Of a stretch of DNA of 64,000 nt, positions 27,128 to 34,766 are shown in pieces. Position numbers and translations under genes: made by a program. Where the stretch lies: positions 1-64,000 of the forward strand of contig NZ_RQZG01000012.1 of the NCBI RefSeq assembly GCF_003859805.1. The letters are read 5' to 3'. The notes below the pieces were generated by a model. The model did no database searches. It worked only from the letters and a program-made list of their open reading frames with translations, and had not been told where the DNA came from. The DNA comes from Arachnia propionica (GTDB lineage Bacteria; Actinomycetota; Actinomycetes; Propionibacteriales; Propionibacteriaceae). How positions within the stretch are numbered: position 1 is the first letter of the stretch; every line of letters starts with the position of its first letter.

Positions 27128-27159
27128 GTTGAAGCATCAATTATCATTGAGGCATCAAC
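27128..27159. promoter_or_regulatory. 32-bp imperfect palindrome, candidate MarR-type operator of yceI
   Basis: The sequence runs GTTGAAGCATCAAT, then TATCA, and ends TTGAGGCATCAAC. It contains two TTGARGCATCAA half-palindromes 18 bp apart, inside a larger dyad, directly upstream of the YceI ribosome site. The AT-rich block stands out strongly. TTGA-N4-TCAA sites are typical of MarR-family regulators, but none is encoded nearby. Confidence 0.65.
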
Positions 27160-27180
27160 CACTGAACGCAGGAGATGAAC

Positions 27181-27723
27181 ATGACCGTCCTCACCGACCT
27201 CAACGCCGACTACACCCTCGACCCCACCCACACCAACATCGGGTTCGAGGTGCGCCACGCGATGATCACCAAGGTCCGCGGCCACTTCGAGGCCACCGGC
27301 ACCGCCCACCTCGTCGGGTCCGACCCGGCTGCCAGCAACGTCAGCATCAGCCTGGACGTCGCCTCCGTCGACACCGGCAACAAGGACCGCGACGCCCACC
27401 TGACCAGCCCCGACTTCTTCGACGTGGCCCAGTTCCCCACCATCGACTTCCGCTCCACCGCGGTCGCCCTCAGCAACCCGACCGAGGTCGAGGTCACGGG
27501 TGACCTGACCATCCACGGCACCACCCGTCAGGTCACCATCCCCATGGAGCTCACCGGCGTCGCCGTCGATCCCTTCGGCAACGAGCGGGTCGGCTTCGAG
27601 GGTGGGCTGACCATCAAGCGCTCCGACTTCGGGCTCACCTGGAACGCCGCGCTGGAGGCCGGCGGTGTGCTCGTCTCCGACAAGGTCAACCTCGTCTTCG
27701 ACGTCTCGCTCATCAAGGCCTGA
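27181..27723 (+). CDS. YceI-family protein
   Basis: Protein of 180 residues with the YceI lipocalin-like beta-barrel pattern: YTLDPTHTNIGFEVRHAMIT, a strand ending VSISLDVASVDTGNKDRDAH, LTSPDFFDVAQFPTIDFRST, then a conserved EVTGDLTIHGTTRQVTIP and the SDFGLTWNAALEAGGVLVSD end. The family binds polyisoprenoid-like lipids. There is no signal peptide, so this member should be cytoplasmic. The ATG at 27181 has AGGAG six bases upstream; the in-frame ATG at 27175 does not have the right spacing. A tandem palindromic operator upstream suggests induction by a MarR-type regulator. Confidence 0.94.
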   Translation: MTVLTDLNADYTLDPTHTNIGFEVRHAMITKVRGHFEATGTAHLVGSDPAASNVSISLDVASVDTGNKDRDAHLTSPDFFDVAQFPTIDFRSTAVALSNPTEVEVTGDLTIHGTTRQVTIPMELTGVAVDPFGNERVGFEGGLTIKRSDFGLTWNAALEAGGVLVSDKVNLVFDVSLIKA

Positions 27724-27742
27724 GTCGTATCACCCGTTGCCC

Positions 27743-27782
27743 CGTGTGGCCCTGCTGTCATCCGTGACGGCGGGGCCACACG
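27743..27782. terminator. Bidirectional terminator
   Basis: Stem CGTGTGGCCC/GGGCCACACG extended by further pairs and wobbles, lying between the convergent yceI and ArsR genes. Confidence 0.65.
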
Positions 27783-28118
27783 TCATTTGAGGCCGACGGG
27801 GGTGGCGTCGGTGGAGGCCGAGTCGAGCACTGATCCCAGCAGTCCGGGGAAGCGTTCCTCGAGGTCGGCGCTGCGGAGACGGACGTAACAGCGGGTGCCC
27901 TCGGCGCGGGTGCGGGTGATGCCTGCGCTGCGGAGGGTCTTCATGTGGTGGCTCAGGGTCGATTTCGAGACCGGGGCGTCGAGTTCGCCCCACTGGCGTT
28001 CCTGCCCGTCCGAGAGCAGGGAGACGATGCCGAGCCGCAGGGGGTCGGACAGTGCGGAGAGCACTCGGGTGAGTGAGAGTTCTCCCGTCGCCGGGTGCTT
28101 GGTGTCTGGCGGGGGCAT
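27783..28118 (-). CDS. ArsR-family transcriptional regulator
   Basis: Protein of 111 residues. Winged-helix ArsR pattern: LSLTRVLSALSDPLRLGIVS, LLSDGQERQWGELDAPVSKS, TLSHHMKTLRSAGITRTRAE, then GTRCYVRLRSADLEERFPGL. It lacks the metal-binding ELCVCDL motif and has a single Cys in the wing strand (RCYV), so it is likely a non-metal or thiol-responsive member. It is divergent from the MFS gene at 28380. The two palindromic sites in between are the likely operators, making the transporter its target. Confidence 0.9.
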   Translation of the reverse strand: MPPPDTKHPATGELSLTRVLSALSDPLRLGIVSLLSDGQERQWGELDAPVSKSTLSHHMKTLRSAGITRTRAEGTRCYVRLRSADLEERFPGLLGSVLDSASTDATPVGLK

Positions 28119-28299
28119 CTCGTCATTGTAGGAGGGGGAGCGGTGAGGGTGGAATCCGTTGCGGTCGCCCCTGGCCCCTGGTGTCGCCAGAACTCCTCGA
28201 CTGTCCCGATGTTCTTCGTCGTCCTGCCCTGCCGGGAGGACGTCGTGGTGGCCCCTGCCCCGGTCCTGTGCCCTGTGTGATGATGCGCGCGGAAGAATA

Positions 28300-28315
28300 T
28301 TCGACGATGGTCGAA
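28300..28315. promoter_or_regulatory. Candidate ArsR operator 1
   Basis: A perfect dyad TTCGAC-GATG-GTCGAA in the ArsR/MFS intergenic region. TCGAACAT within it recurs in operator 2. Confidence 0.6.
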
Positions 28316-28334
28316 CATTGGTTATCATGTTTTG

Positions 28335-28354
28335 TGTTCGTCGAACATCGAACA
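28335..28354. promoter_or_regulatory. Candidate ArsR operator 2
   Basis: TGTTCG-8-CGAACA dyad with a second TCGAACA nested inside. TTATCATG between the two operators may hold the -10 of the MFS gene. Confidence 0.55.
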
Positions 28355-28379
28355 TGCTTGCTCGTCCACAAGGGGAACC

Positions 28380-29558
28380 ATGCGTCAAGACTGGTCCTGA
28401 CTCACCGCCCTGTTCATCGCCGCACTGGCCCTCGGCACTGATGAATTCGTCATCGCGGGGGTCCTGAACACCGTCGCAGCGGACCTCCACGTCACCGCAG
28501 GGGCTGCTGGGCAGCTCGTCACATCCTTCGCCCTCGCCTTCGCGCTGGGTGCCCCGGCGCTCGCCGTGTGGGTGGATCGTCGCCCGCGTCGTGTCGTGCT
28601 GCTCGCAGGACTTGGCGTCTTCGTGCTGACCAACATCGGATGTGCCCTCGCCCACGACATGACATCCCTCATGATCGTGCGTGTCCTCGCAGGCCTCTCG
28701 GCTGCGGTGGTCTCGACCACCGCCTTCGCCACGGCGGCCGAGGGGGCACCTGAGGGCAGACAGGGGAGATACCTGGCCGTGGTCACGACAGGGCTGACGG
28801 TGGCTCTGTTCACCGGGGTCCCCGTCGGGACCTGGCTGGCCGAGGTCCTGTCCTGGCGCACGACATTCGTGCTCATCGCAGCCGTGGCGGCGAGCTCCGC
28901 GCTGATCGCCGCGGCGACGATGCCGCGCCTGCCGGGGTCCGCCCCCAGCACCCTCGCGGAGCGGTTCGCCCCGTTGCGCAACCCCGGCGTGCTGCGCATG
29001 GTGGTCGCGGTCCTGGCCTGCGGTACCGGAGGCCTGATGTTCTACACCTACCTCGGGCCGATCACCCTGCACACTCTCGGGACCGACGCGCCGTTGCCGT
29101 TCCTGCTGCTGGTCGTCGGGGTCGTCGGGCTCGGATCGGCCCTTCTCGGCGGTCGTCTCACCGATCTCCACGGGGCCCGGTGGGCACGCCTGATGATCCT
29201 CGGAGGTCATGTCCTCGCGCTGGCTGCGCTGACCGTCATCGTCCAGGTGACGGCCCCGGTGTGGTGGTTCGGTCCCGGCCTGGCGGTCTGGGCCGTGTTC
29301 GCCTGGGCCCTGAACCCGCCGTTGCAGGCCAGCACCATCGCAGCCGCCCCGGAGGCCGCGATGACAGCGGTCTCCTTGAACGTGTCGGGCCTCTACCTCG
29401 GTGCTGCCGCAGGCGGTGCACTCGGCGGGTTCCTGCTCGATCGGTCCAGTGCGCCCGTGCTTCCCGCGGTGGGCGTGATCGCCCTGGGCGTGGCGTGGCT
29501 GATCGCGGCCCCGCGGCACACGAACGAGCTGGAGCGGTCCCACGCAGCACCGTGCTGA
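28380..29558 (+). pseudogene. MFS transporter (DHA1-like) with in-frame TGA at codon 7
   Basis: The ATG at 28380 has a good AAGGGGA ribosome site. The frame reads M-R-Q-D-W-S, then TGA (28398-28400), then continues without interruption as LTALFIAALALGTDEFVIAG for 385 more codons to 29558. The continuation starts with TM1 and the D-E-F-V-I-A-G motif of DHA1 exporters (AraJ/Cmx-like), so the stop lies just before TM1. After the stop the first good start is the GTG at 28566, which would lose TM1-TM2. Either the gene is inactivated by a nonsense mutation, the stop is read through, or a base call is wrong. The rest is intact, with 12 TM segments predicted overall. Confidence 0.75.
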
Positions 29559-29591
29559 CGTGGTTGCAGGAGGGCGTTGGGGTGCCTCGGA

Positions 29592-29597
29592 TAGGCT
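29592..29597 (+). promoter_or_regulatory. -10 element of a leaderless promoter (TAGGCT)
   Basis: TAGGCT is six bases (GGGGAC) before the ATG at 29604. Confidence 0.5.
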
Positions 29598-29603
29598 GGG
29601 GAC

Positions 29604-30491
29604 ATGTCTGAGTGGTTCACCATCGATGAACAGGTGTGGCAGGAGGAGGCCGTCCCCCTCATGCCCATCTTCATGTTCTTCGACGGCTACCTCGACGCGG
29701 GGCGGGTCGGTGCCACCGTCATCGAGACCCTGCTGGAGCACTGCAGACCGAAGCTGCTCGGCACCTTCGACTGGGACCTGGTCCACGACTACCGGGCGCG
29801 TCGCCCCGGGATGCTGTTCGACACCGACCACTGGGTCTCCGTCGAGCAGCCGGTGGCGCGGCTGCACATCGCCAACGACGCCGACGACGAACCCTTCCTG
29901 GTGTTGCGCGCACCCGAACCGGACCAGCGCTGGAAGCTGCTGGTCAAGGAGTTCGAGAAACTGTTCTGCAAGCTCGACGTCGGGATGATCGTCAGCGCCC
30001 ACGGCTTCCCCATGACCCTGCCGCACACCCGCCCCACCCCGCTGACCGTCTACTCCAACAGCCAGGACCTGCGCGTGCCCAACCCGCGCTGGGTGGACCG
30101 GCTGACCATCCCCGCGTCGTTCATCTCCTACCTGGACTTCCACCTGGGGCCGATCGGGATCCGCACCCTCGGCGTCGGTGCGCACGTGCCCCACTACCTG
30201 GCCGGTTCCTCGTTCGGACAGGCGGCCGCGACGGTGATGCACCACCTGGCCGATGCGACGAAACTGAGGCTGCCGACCGATGAGCTGGACCTGGAGGCCC
30301 AGGCCAACCTCATGGCCATCGAGGCCGACACCGCGAACGACGAGACCGCGGCGGAGCTGCTGGCGCAGCTCGAGGAGCAGTACGACCGCTACTCCGAGGC
30401 CACCAGCGAACTCCTGCCGACCGCCGATGAGCTCGGTGCCGCCGTCGAGAAGTTCCTGGCCCAGCAGAACGACGACCCGCCGCAGGGCTGA
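29604..30491 (+). CDS. PAC2-family protein
   Basis: Protein of 295 residues. It matches the actinobacterial PAC2 pattern: PIFMFFDGYLDAGRVGATVI near the start, TFDWDLVHDYRARRPGMLFD, then WKLLVKEFEKLF and GLGIPMT-like (SAHGFPMTLPHTRPTPLTVY). A long C-terminal helix follows (ETAAELLAQLEEQYDRYSEA). PAC2 names a proteasome-assembly chaperone in eukaryotes, but bacterial members have no settled function. The gene lies upstream of the PRPP synthetase-like gene on the same strand, though that gene has its own promoter candidate (TAGGCT at 30546). Confidence 0.88.
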   Translation: MSEWFTIDEQVWQEEAVPLMPIFMFFDGYLDAGRVGATVIETLLEHCRPKLLGTFDWDLVHDYRARRPGMLFDTDHWVSVEQPVARLHIANDADDEPFLVLRAPEPDQRWKLLVKEFEKLFCKLDVGMIVSAHGFPMTLPHTRPTPLTVYSNSQDLRVPNPRWVDRLTIPASFISYLDFHLGPIGIRTLGVGAHVPHYLAGSSFGQAAATVMHHLADATKLRLPTDELDLEAQANLMAIEADTANDETAAELLAQLEEQYDRYSEATSELLPTADELGAAVEKFLAQQNDDPPQG

Positions 30492-30581
30492 GCGCCACGC
30501 GTGCGGAATCGTGTGAACTTCTGGCCTGAACGCCGGTGAGCGGTCTAGGCTGGGTCCGGTCGTCCAGGTCAGGGGGAAGTC

Positions 30582-31562
30582 GTGAAGGACATCGTCGTTT
30601 TCTCAGGATCCGCCCATCCGGGCTTGGCGGACGAGATCTGTGGTCATCTCGACATCCCACGCTCCCACGCGCGGATCTCCCGGTTCAGCAACGACTGCCT
30701 GCAGGCGCAGCTGCTGGCCAACTGCCGACAACGTGACGTCTACATCGTGCAGCCGCTCGTGCCGCCCACGCAGGAGCACCTCATGGAGCTGCTGCTGATG
30801 ATCGACGCGGCGCGCGGCGCCTCGGCAGGGCAGATCACCGCCGTCATGCCGCACTACGCCTACGCGCGCTCGGACAAGAAGGACGCCTCCCGGATCTCCC
30901 TGGGTGGCCGCCTCGTCGCCGACCTGCTGGTCACCGCCGGGGTGGACCGGGTGCTGACGATGGCCCTCCACGCCCCGCAGGTGCACGGGTTCTTCTCCTG
31001 CCCGGTGGATCACCTCACCGCTCTCGGGGTGATCGCCGATCACTACCGCAGACGCGATCTCAGCAACCACGTGGTGGTCTCCCCGGACCTCGGCAACGCC
31101 AAGCAGGCGACGCTGCTGGCGCGGCTCCTGGGATTGCCGGTTGCGGCGGGGAACAAGCAGCGGCTGGCGGACGACAAGGTGGTGATCTCCTCGATCGTCG
31201 GCGATGTCGCGGGCAAGAAGGTGATCGTGCTGGACGACGAGATCGCCACGGGCGGGTCCATCGTCGAGATCGTCTCCAAGGTGGTGGAGGAGGGCTGCGT
31301 GGAGGCCTCCGTCGCCTGCACCCACGGCCTGTTCACCGGAAAGGCGGTGGAGCGGCTCACCACCGCCCGGCACATCGCGGAGGTGGTGACCACGAACACC
31401 GTACCCGCGCCCGAGAACTTCCCGGGCCTGCAGGTGCTGAGTGTGGCCTCCCTGTTCGCGGAGGCCATCGCCAGGATCCACGAGGGGCAGTCGGTGTCGA
31501 GGCTGTTCAACGGGGTGGACCCGGCCTACGCCCCGCCGCCGGAGCCGGAGGGGCTGTTCTGA
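30582..31562 (+). CDS. Ribose-phosphate pyrophosphokinase-like protein (divergent PRPP synthetase)
   Basis: Protein of 326 residues; the GTG start has AGGGGGA upstream. It has the two phosphoribosyltransferase-like domains of PRPP synthetases. The N-terminal VVFSGSAHPGLADEIC replaces the usual FSGxAxxxLA. The catalytic loop is YARSDKKDASRISLGGRLVA instead of YARQDRKxxxR. The PRPP site is VIVLDDEIATGGSI, with Ser where most have Thr. Canonical enzymes make PRPP from ribose 5-phosphate and ATP for nucleotide, His and Trp synthesis. The divergence in both loops suggests a second, specialised paralogue rather than the main prs, which usually lies next to glmU. Confidence 0.88.
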   Translation: MKDIVVFSGSAHPGLADEICGHLDIPRSHARISRFSNDCLQAQLLANCRQRDVYIVQPLVPPTQEHLMELLLMIDAARGASAGQITAVMPHYAYARSDKKDASRISLGGRLVADLLVTAGVDRVLTMALHAPQVHGFFSCPVDHLTALGVIADHYRRRDLSNHVVVSPDLGNAKQATLLARLLGLPVAAGNKQRLADDKVVISSIVGDVAGKKVIVLDDEIATGGSIVEIVSKVVEEGCVEASVACTHGLFTGKAVERLTTARHIAEVVTTNTVPAPENFPGLQVLSVASLFAEAIARIHEGQSVSRLFNGVDPAYAPPPEPEGLF

Positions 31563-31635
31563 GTCCTGAGGCCCATCAGGCAGATGGTCCGGTCCCGTCG
31601 AAGGGGTGAGATCCTCACCGCGCCGGGACATGGCA

Positions 31636-31671
31636 GCACGAATCGCAGGTGAAGGGCGGCAGGGCGTCGTC
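31636..31671. repeat. CACGAATCGCAGGTGA repeat, copy 2
   Basis: A 36-bp stretch beginning GCACGAATCGCAGGTGAAGG that matches 6170-6205 over a perfect 16-bp core and a partly conserved flank. Both copies are intergenic. Confidence 0.4.
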
Positions 31672-31723
31672 ATCGTCCGGCGGGTCTCCTGCCCCGGTGG
31701 CCCGTGGGTCGGGCCCCGGAAGG

Positions 31724-33028
31724 CTAGTGACGCGACTGCCGGATGCGCGCCGCGACCTCGCGCCAGGTGGGGACGACGACGCCGTGTGCCCGCATCTTGG
31801 TGCGCAGCTGGGCCCGGGTGATGTAGATCCCGGCGATGCCTGCGGCGAAGAAGGGCAGCTGCAGTGCCATCGCCAGGTTGAGCTGGGCCGGGGTGTAGTC
31901 GCCGTCGGGGGCCAGCCAGCCCAGCACCGTGCCCATCAGCAGCAGGCACAGCGTCGCGCCGGTGAAGGAACCGGCGATGACCAGGCCGTTCGCGGCTCCC
32001 AACCGGTGGGCGGGCAGCAGGGTGCGGGGGTAGTCGAAACCGATGCCGGTGCCCGGACCACCGGCGGCCATCGCCAGCACCAGGGTGATGAGCAGCCACC
32101 AGGGGACGGGGCCGGGCCACAGCAGCGCGATCCCCCAGGCGACGACGTGGGCCCCGATGACCACCAGGGCCAGGTTGCTGCGCCGGAGGGGGTGCCGGGC
32201 GGTCAGCCAGCCCAGCAACGGTGCGAAGAACATCGAGCCGAGGACGGTGAGGCTGAACAGGAAGGCGGCCTCGGTCTCGGAGCGGTGCTGGGCGACGATC
32301 AGCCAGGGGATGCCCCAGATCATCGCGAACACGTTGACGCTGAAACCGCTGGTGAGGTGCACGAAGAAGCCGAGCCGGGTGGCGGGGTGTCGCCACGCGT
32401 CGACGATTCCTCTCGGGAGGTCACGGATGCGGTCCTCGGCGGGGAGGGGACGTGTCGCCCCGGCCGGGACGTCCTTGACCAGCAGGGCGCAGCCGACCGC
32501 ACAGGCCAGTGAACAGATGGCGGCGACCAGGAACGTCGTCGCCCAGCCGTGCAGGGAGTGGAGCGGCAGCAGCAGGGCGACGGCGGCGATCTGCCCCAGC
32601 TGCCCGAGCAATCCGGAGAGCTGGCTGAGCACCGGCACCCGCGGGGCGGGGAACCAGGCCGGGATGAGCCGCAGCACCGCACCGAACATGCAGGCGTCGC
32701 CGATGCCGAGCAGCACCCGGACCGCCAGGGCCAGGCCCAGGGAGTCGGTGAAGGCCATGCCGGTCTGCGCCACCGTCATGATGAGGGACCCCGCGACGAG
32801 TACCGCCCGCGCCCCGTAGCGGTCGATGAGGACGCCGACGGGGGCCTGGGTCACGGCGTAGACGGCCAGCTGCACCATCACGAAGGTGGAGACGATGCCG
32901 ATGCTCGTGTTGAAGTGCTCGGCGGTCTGGATGCCGAGTGTGCCGAGGCTGGTGCGGTGCATGATCGCCGTCGCGTAGGCGAGGATGCTGATGGTCCACA
33001 CGACCCACGCCATGCGTTCGTTGCGCAC
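31724..33028 (-). CDS. MFS transporter
   Basis: Protein of 434 residues with 12 membrane segments. The GTG at 33028 was chosen for its GGAGGA ribosome site eight bases upstream; the ATG at 33013 (MAWVVWTISI) is the other option. The first loop carries the MFS motif GVLIDRYGARAVLVAGSLIM. GSMFFAPLLGWLTARHPLRR is the equivalent loop in the second half, confirming the internal duplication. The cytoplasmic C-terminus is basic. No substrate-specific motif is visible; the overall look is of a metabolite or nitrate/oxalate-type MFS carrier. Confidence 0.87.
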   Translation of the reverse strand: MRNERMAWVVWTISILAYATAIMHRTSLGTLGIQTAEHFNTSIGIVSTFVMVQLAVYAVTQAPVGVLIDRYGARAVLVAGSLIMTVAQTGMAFTDSLGLALAVRVLLGIGDACMFGAVLRLIPAWFPAPRVPVLSQLSGLLGQLGQIAAVALLLPLHSLHGWATTFLVAAICSLACAVGCALLVKDVPAGATRPLPAEDRIRDLPRGIVDAWRHPATRLGFFVHLTSGFSVNVFAMIWGIPWLIVAQHRSETEAAFLFSLTVLGSMFFAPLLGWLTARHPLRRSNLALVVIGAHVVAWGIALLWPGPVPWWLLITLVLAMAAGGPGTGIGFDYPRTLLPAHRLGAANGLVIAGSFTGATLCLLLMGTVLGWLAPDGDYTPAQLNLAMALQLPFFAAGIAGIYITRAQLRTKMRAHGVVVPTWREVAARIRQSRH

Positions 33029-33240
33029 AGTTCCTCCCGATTCTCGGGAAGATTGTAAGGGCTGCCCCGGGGTTCGGTGACGCAGATTCCTCGGCCCCGG
33101 GACTCGGCCCCGGGACAGCGCATGACCTCCGGGGTGGTGCCCGGAGCAGGTCTCGTGGACAGCACCCCAGCGTGACCGGTGTGGTCCGGTGTGTGCCGGA
33201 TGGGTGGGTTCGTGGTCACGCGGGGCCGGGCCGGGGCGCT

Positions 33241-33447
33241 TTCGCCTGTCCTGCTGTGGGCTCGCCGGTCCTGATGTCGGCTCGCCTGTCCTGCTCCGGT
33301 TCGTTTTCGCCTGTCTTGTTCGGGTTTGCCTGTCCTGGTGTCGGTTCGCCTGCCTTAAATCGAATTGCCTGTCTAATAAGGCAGGCAAACCCGAACAAGA
33401 CAGGCAATTGATGATCAAGGCAGGCGAACCGGAACAAGGCAGGCGAA
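33241..33447. repeat. 20-bp-period iteron array 2 (7 forward + 4 reverse units)
   Basis: Forward units begin at 33241, 33261, 33281, 33306, 33325, 33345 and 33364. Reverse units begin at about 33377, 33396, 33416 and 33435. Spacing is 19-20 bp except for one 5-bp insertion (33281 to 33306). The arrangement is the mirror image of array 1 (4+7) and totals 11 units again. The dyad centre is GCCTGTCTAATAAGGCAGGC. It lies in the 548-bp gap between the MFS start and the metallopeptidase end; the rest of that gap shows nothing clear. Confidence 0.85.
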
Positions 33448-33576
33448 CCGGGCCGCCTCGGATTCCAGGAAACCCACCCCGGGATGGGGCGAGGCGGTGG
33501 TGCGGGAAGGCCGGTGTGCGACTCGGGAACATCCACGCTCGGGGCCTGCAGAGGTCCCCAGCGGGTCGTCGTTGTC

Positions 33577-34407
33577 TCACTCGCTCCCGGTGAGGGCCTT
33601 GATCCAGGCGGGCTGCGACGGTGTCGTCGTGGCGGCGATCTCCTCGGCGGTCACGTCGCAGGCGGCCTTCTTGCCGGGGCCGGGGCCGAACTCCCGGCCG
33701 TCGAAGACGTTCTTCCTGACCCACTCGTAGTAGGCCTTGTGGCGGGGGGTGTCGTAGGGGTTGTCCTTCGCGCAGCGGGCGACGTAGTAGCCGACGGTCT
33801 CGGCCAGGATCTCGGTGTCCTTGCTCCCGGCGTACTCGCTGAAGTGCCCTTCCTTCTTCGCAAGGGTCTGGAATTCACGCCAGTAGGCCGGGTTGCCGAA
33901 ACGGTCGGAGTTCCAGGCGTGGGTCAACTCGTGGATGACCAGTCGGGACAGCTTCCCGGGGTCCTTGTCGTCCATGACCTCGGCCCACTTGGCGAAGTCG
34001 AAGGTGACGTGACCGCCCTTGGTCAGCGACCAGTCGCCCCACGCGTAGCCCCGGATGGAGCCGGCGTTGAGTCCGACCTGCCCGTTCTTCTCGGTGATGG
34101 TGGCCATGAAATCGGTGCAGGCGACGGCGTCGAGCGACTGCCACACGATGCGGATCTGTTCGCGGTGGGCGTCGCTCCAGCCGTTGCCGGTGAGGGTGAG
34201 CCCGTAGTTCGCCGCGAGTTGTTCCTTGATCTTGGTGATGGAGACGTCCTTGCCGGGCCACGGATGGGTGACGGGGCACGGCGCATGGATGCCGACGGCG
34301 GAGGGGCCGACGGGTGTGTCGCTCTCATCGGCGGTGGCCCGGGAGCCGAGCACGACGCCGGTGAGGACCATGACCGTGATGGCCAGGCACAGCGCGAGCT
34401 TTCGCAT
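33577..34407 (-). CDS. Secreted zinc metallopeptidase-like protein (HELTH)
   Basis: Protein of 276 residues. It has a Sec signal peptide (MRKLALCLAITVMVLTGVVL, cleavage near SRATA), then a domain with VIHELTHAWNSDRFGNPAYW, an HExxH zinc site preceded by a helix, and a downstream ILAETVGYYVARC where the Glu is a plausible third ligand (gluzincin-like spacing). TITEKNGQVGLNAGSIRGYA and HVTFDFAKWAEVMDD lie before it. The HELTHAW context resembles lethal-factor-like or DUF4157-like secreted peptidases, but I cannot name the family. The ATG at 34407 has a GGAGAAGG site. It is expected to be extracellular. Confidence 0.78.
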   Translation of the reverse strand: MRKLALCLAITVMVLTGVVLGSRATADESDTPVGPSAVGIHAPCPVTHPWPGKDVSITKIKEQLAANYGLTLTGNGWSDAHREQIRIVWQSLDAVACTDFMATITEKNGQVGLNAGSIRGYAWGDWSLTKGGHVTFDFAKWAEVMDDKDPGKLSRLVIHELTHAWNSDRFGNPAYWREFQTLAKKEGHFSEYAGSKDTEILAETVGYYVARCAKDNPYDTPRHKAYYEWVRKNVFDGREFGPGPGKKAACDVTAEEIAATTTPSQPAWIKALTGSE

Positions 34408-34538
34408 CCTTCTCCATTCACTACCCCCGGGGAAGAGTCTCTCAGGATTCTCAGGAATGTCAACCCGCCGGGGGGTGTTGCGCGTCACGACGGCGCATCC
34501 CGGCAGCCATCCGCCGCTGGCCTGATCGCCGCCCCAGC

Positions 34539-34590
34539 CGCTGGTCGAGGCGGGTCCGGAGCGTGCAGAGGACCCGTGTCGCGACCTCTG
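34539..34590. repeat. CGCTGGTCGAG dispersed repeat, copy B
   Basis: Starts CCGCTGGTCGAGGCGGGTCC and ends GTGTCGCGACCTCTGG, aligned along its length with copy A at 18160. It is the only structure I can identify in the gap 34408-34766. Confidence 0.6.
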
Positions 34591-34766
34591 GCCCACGGTG
34601 CGGGCCCTGAGACGGGTGGAGGCCTCGTCGAGGAGCGCTCCTCTCGGGCAGGAACCGCCAGGGAAGAACCCTCTCGCCGTCGACCACCTGAACCCGCCGA
34701 CGGTGAGACGTCCTGTGCCCGCGAATCGTGCTCCGGGGAAGGGCGGAGAAGGGGCACGTCGGGGGG

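Noticed and set aside
33172-33593. Short open frames through the repeat arrays (for example with RQANPNKTG)
   Set aside because: They are translations of the repeat unit in several frames and on both strands. No start signals.
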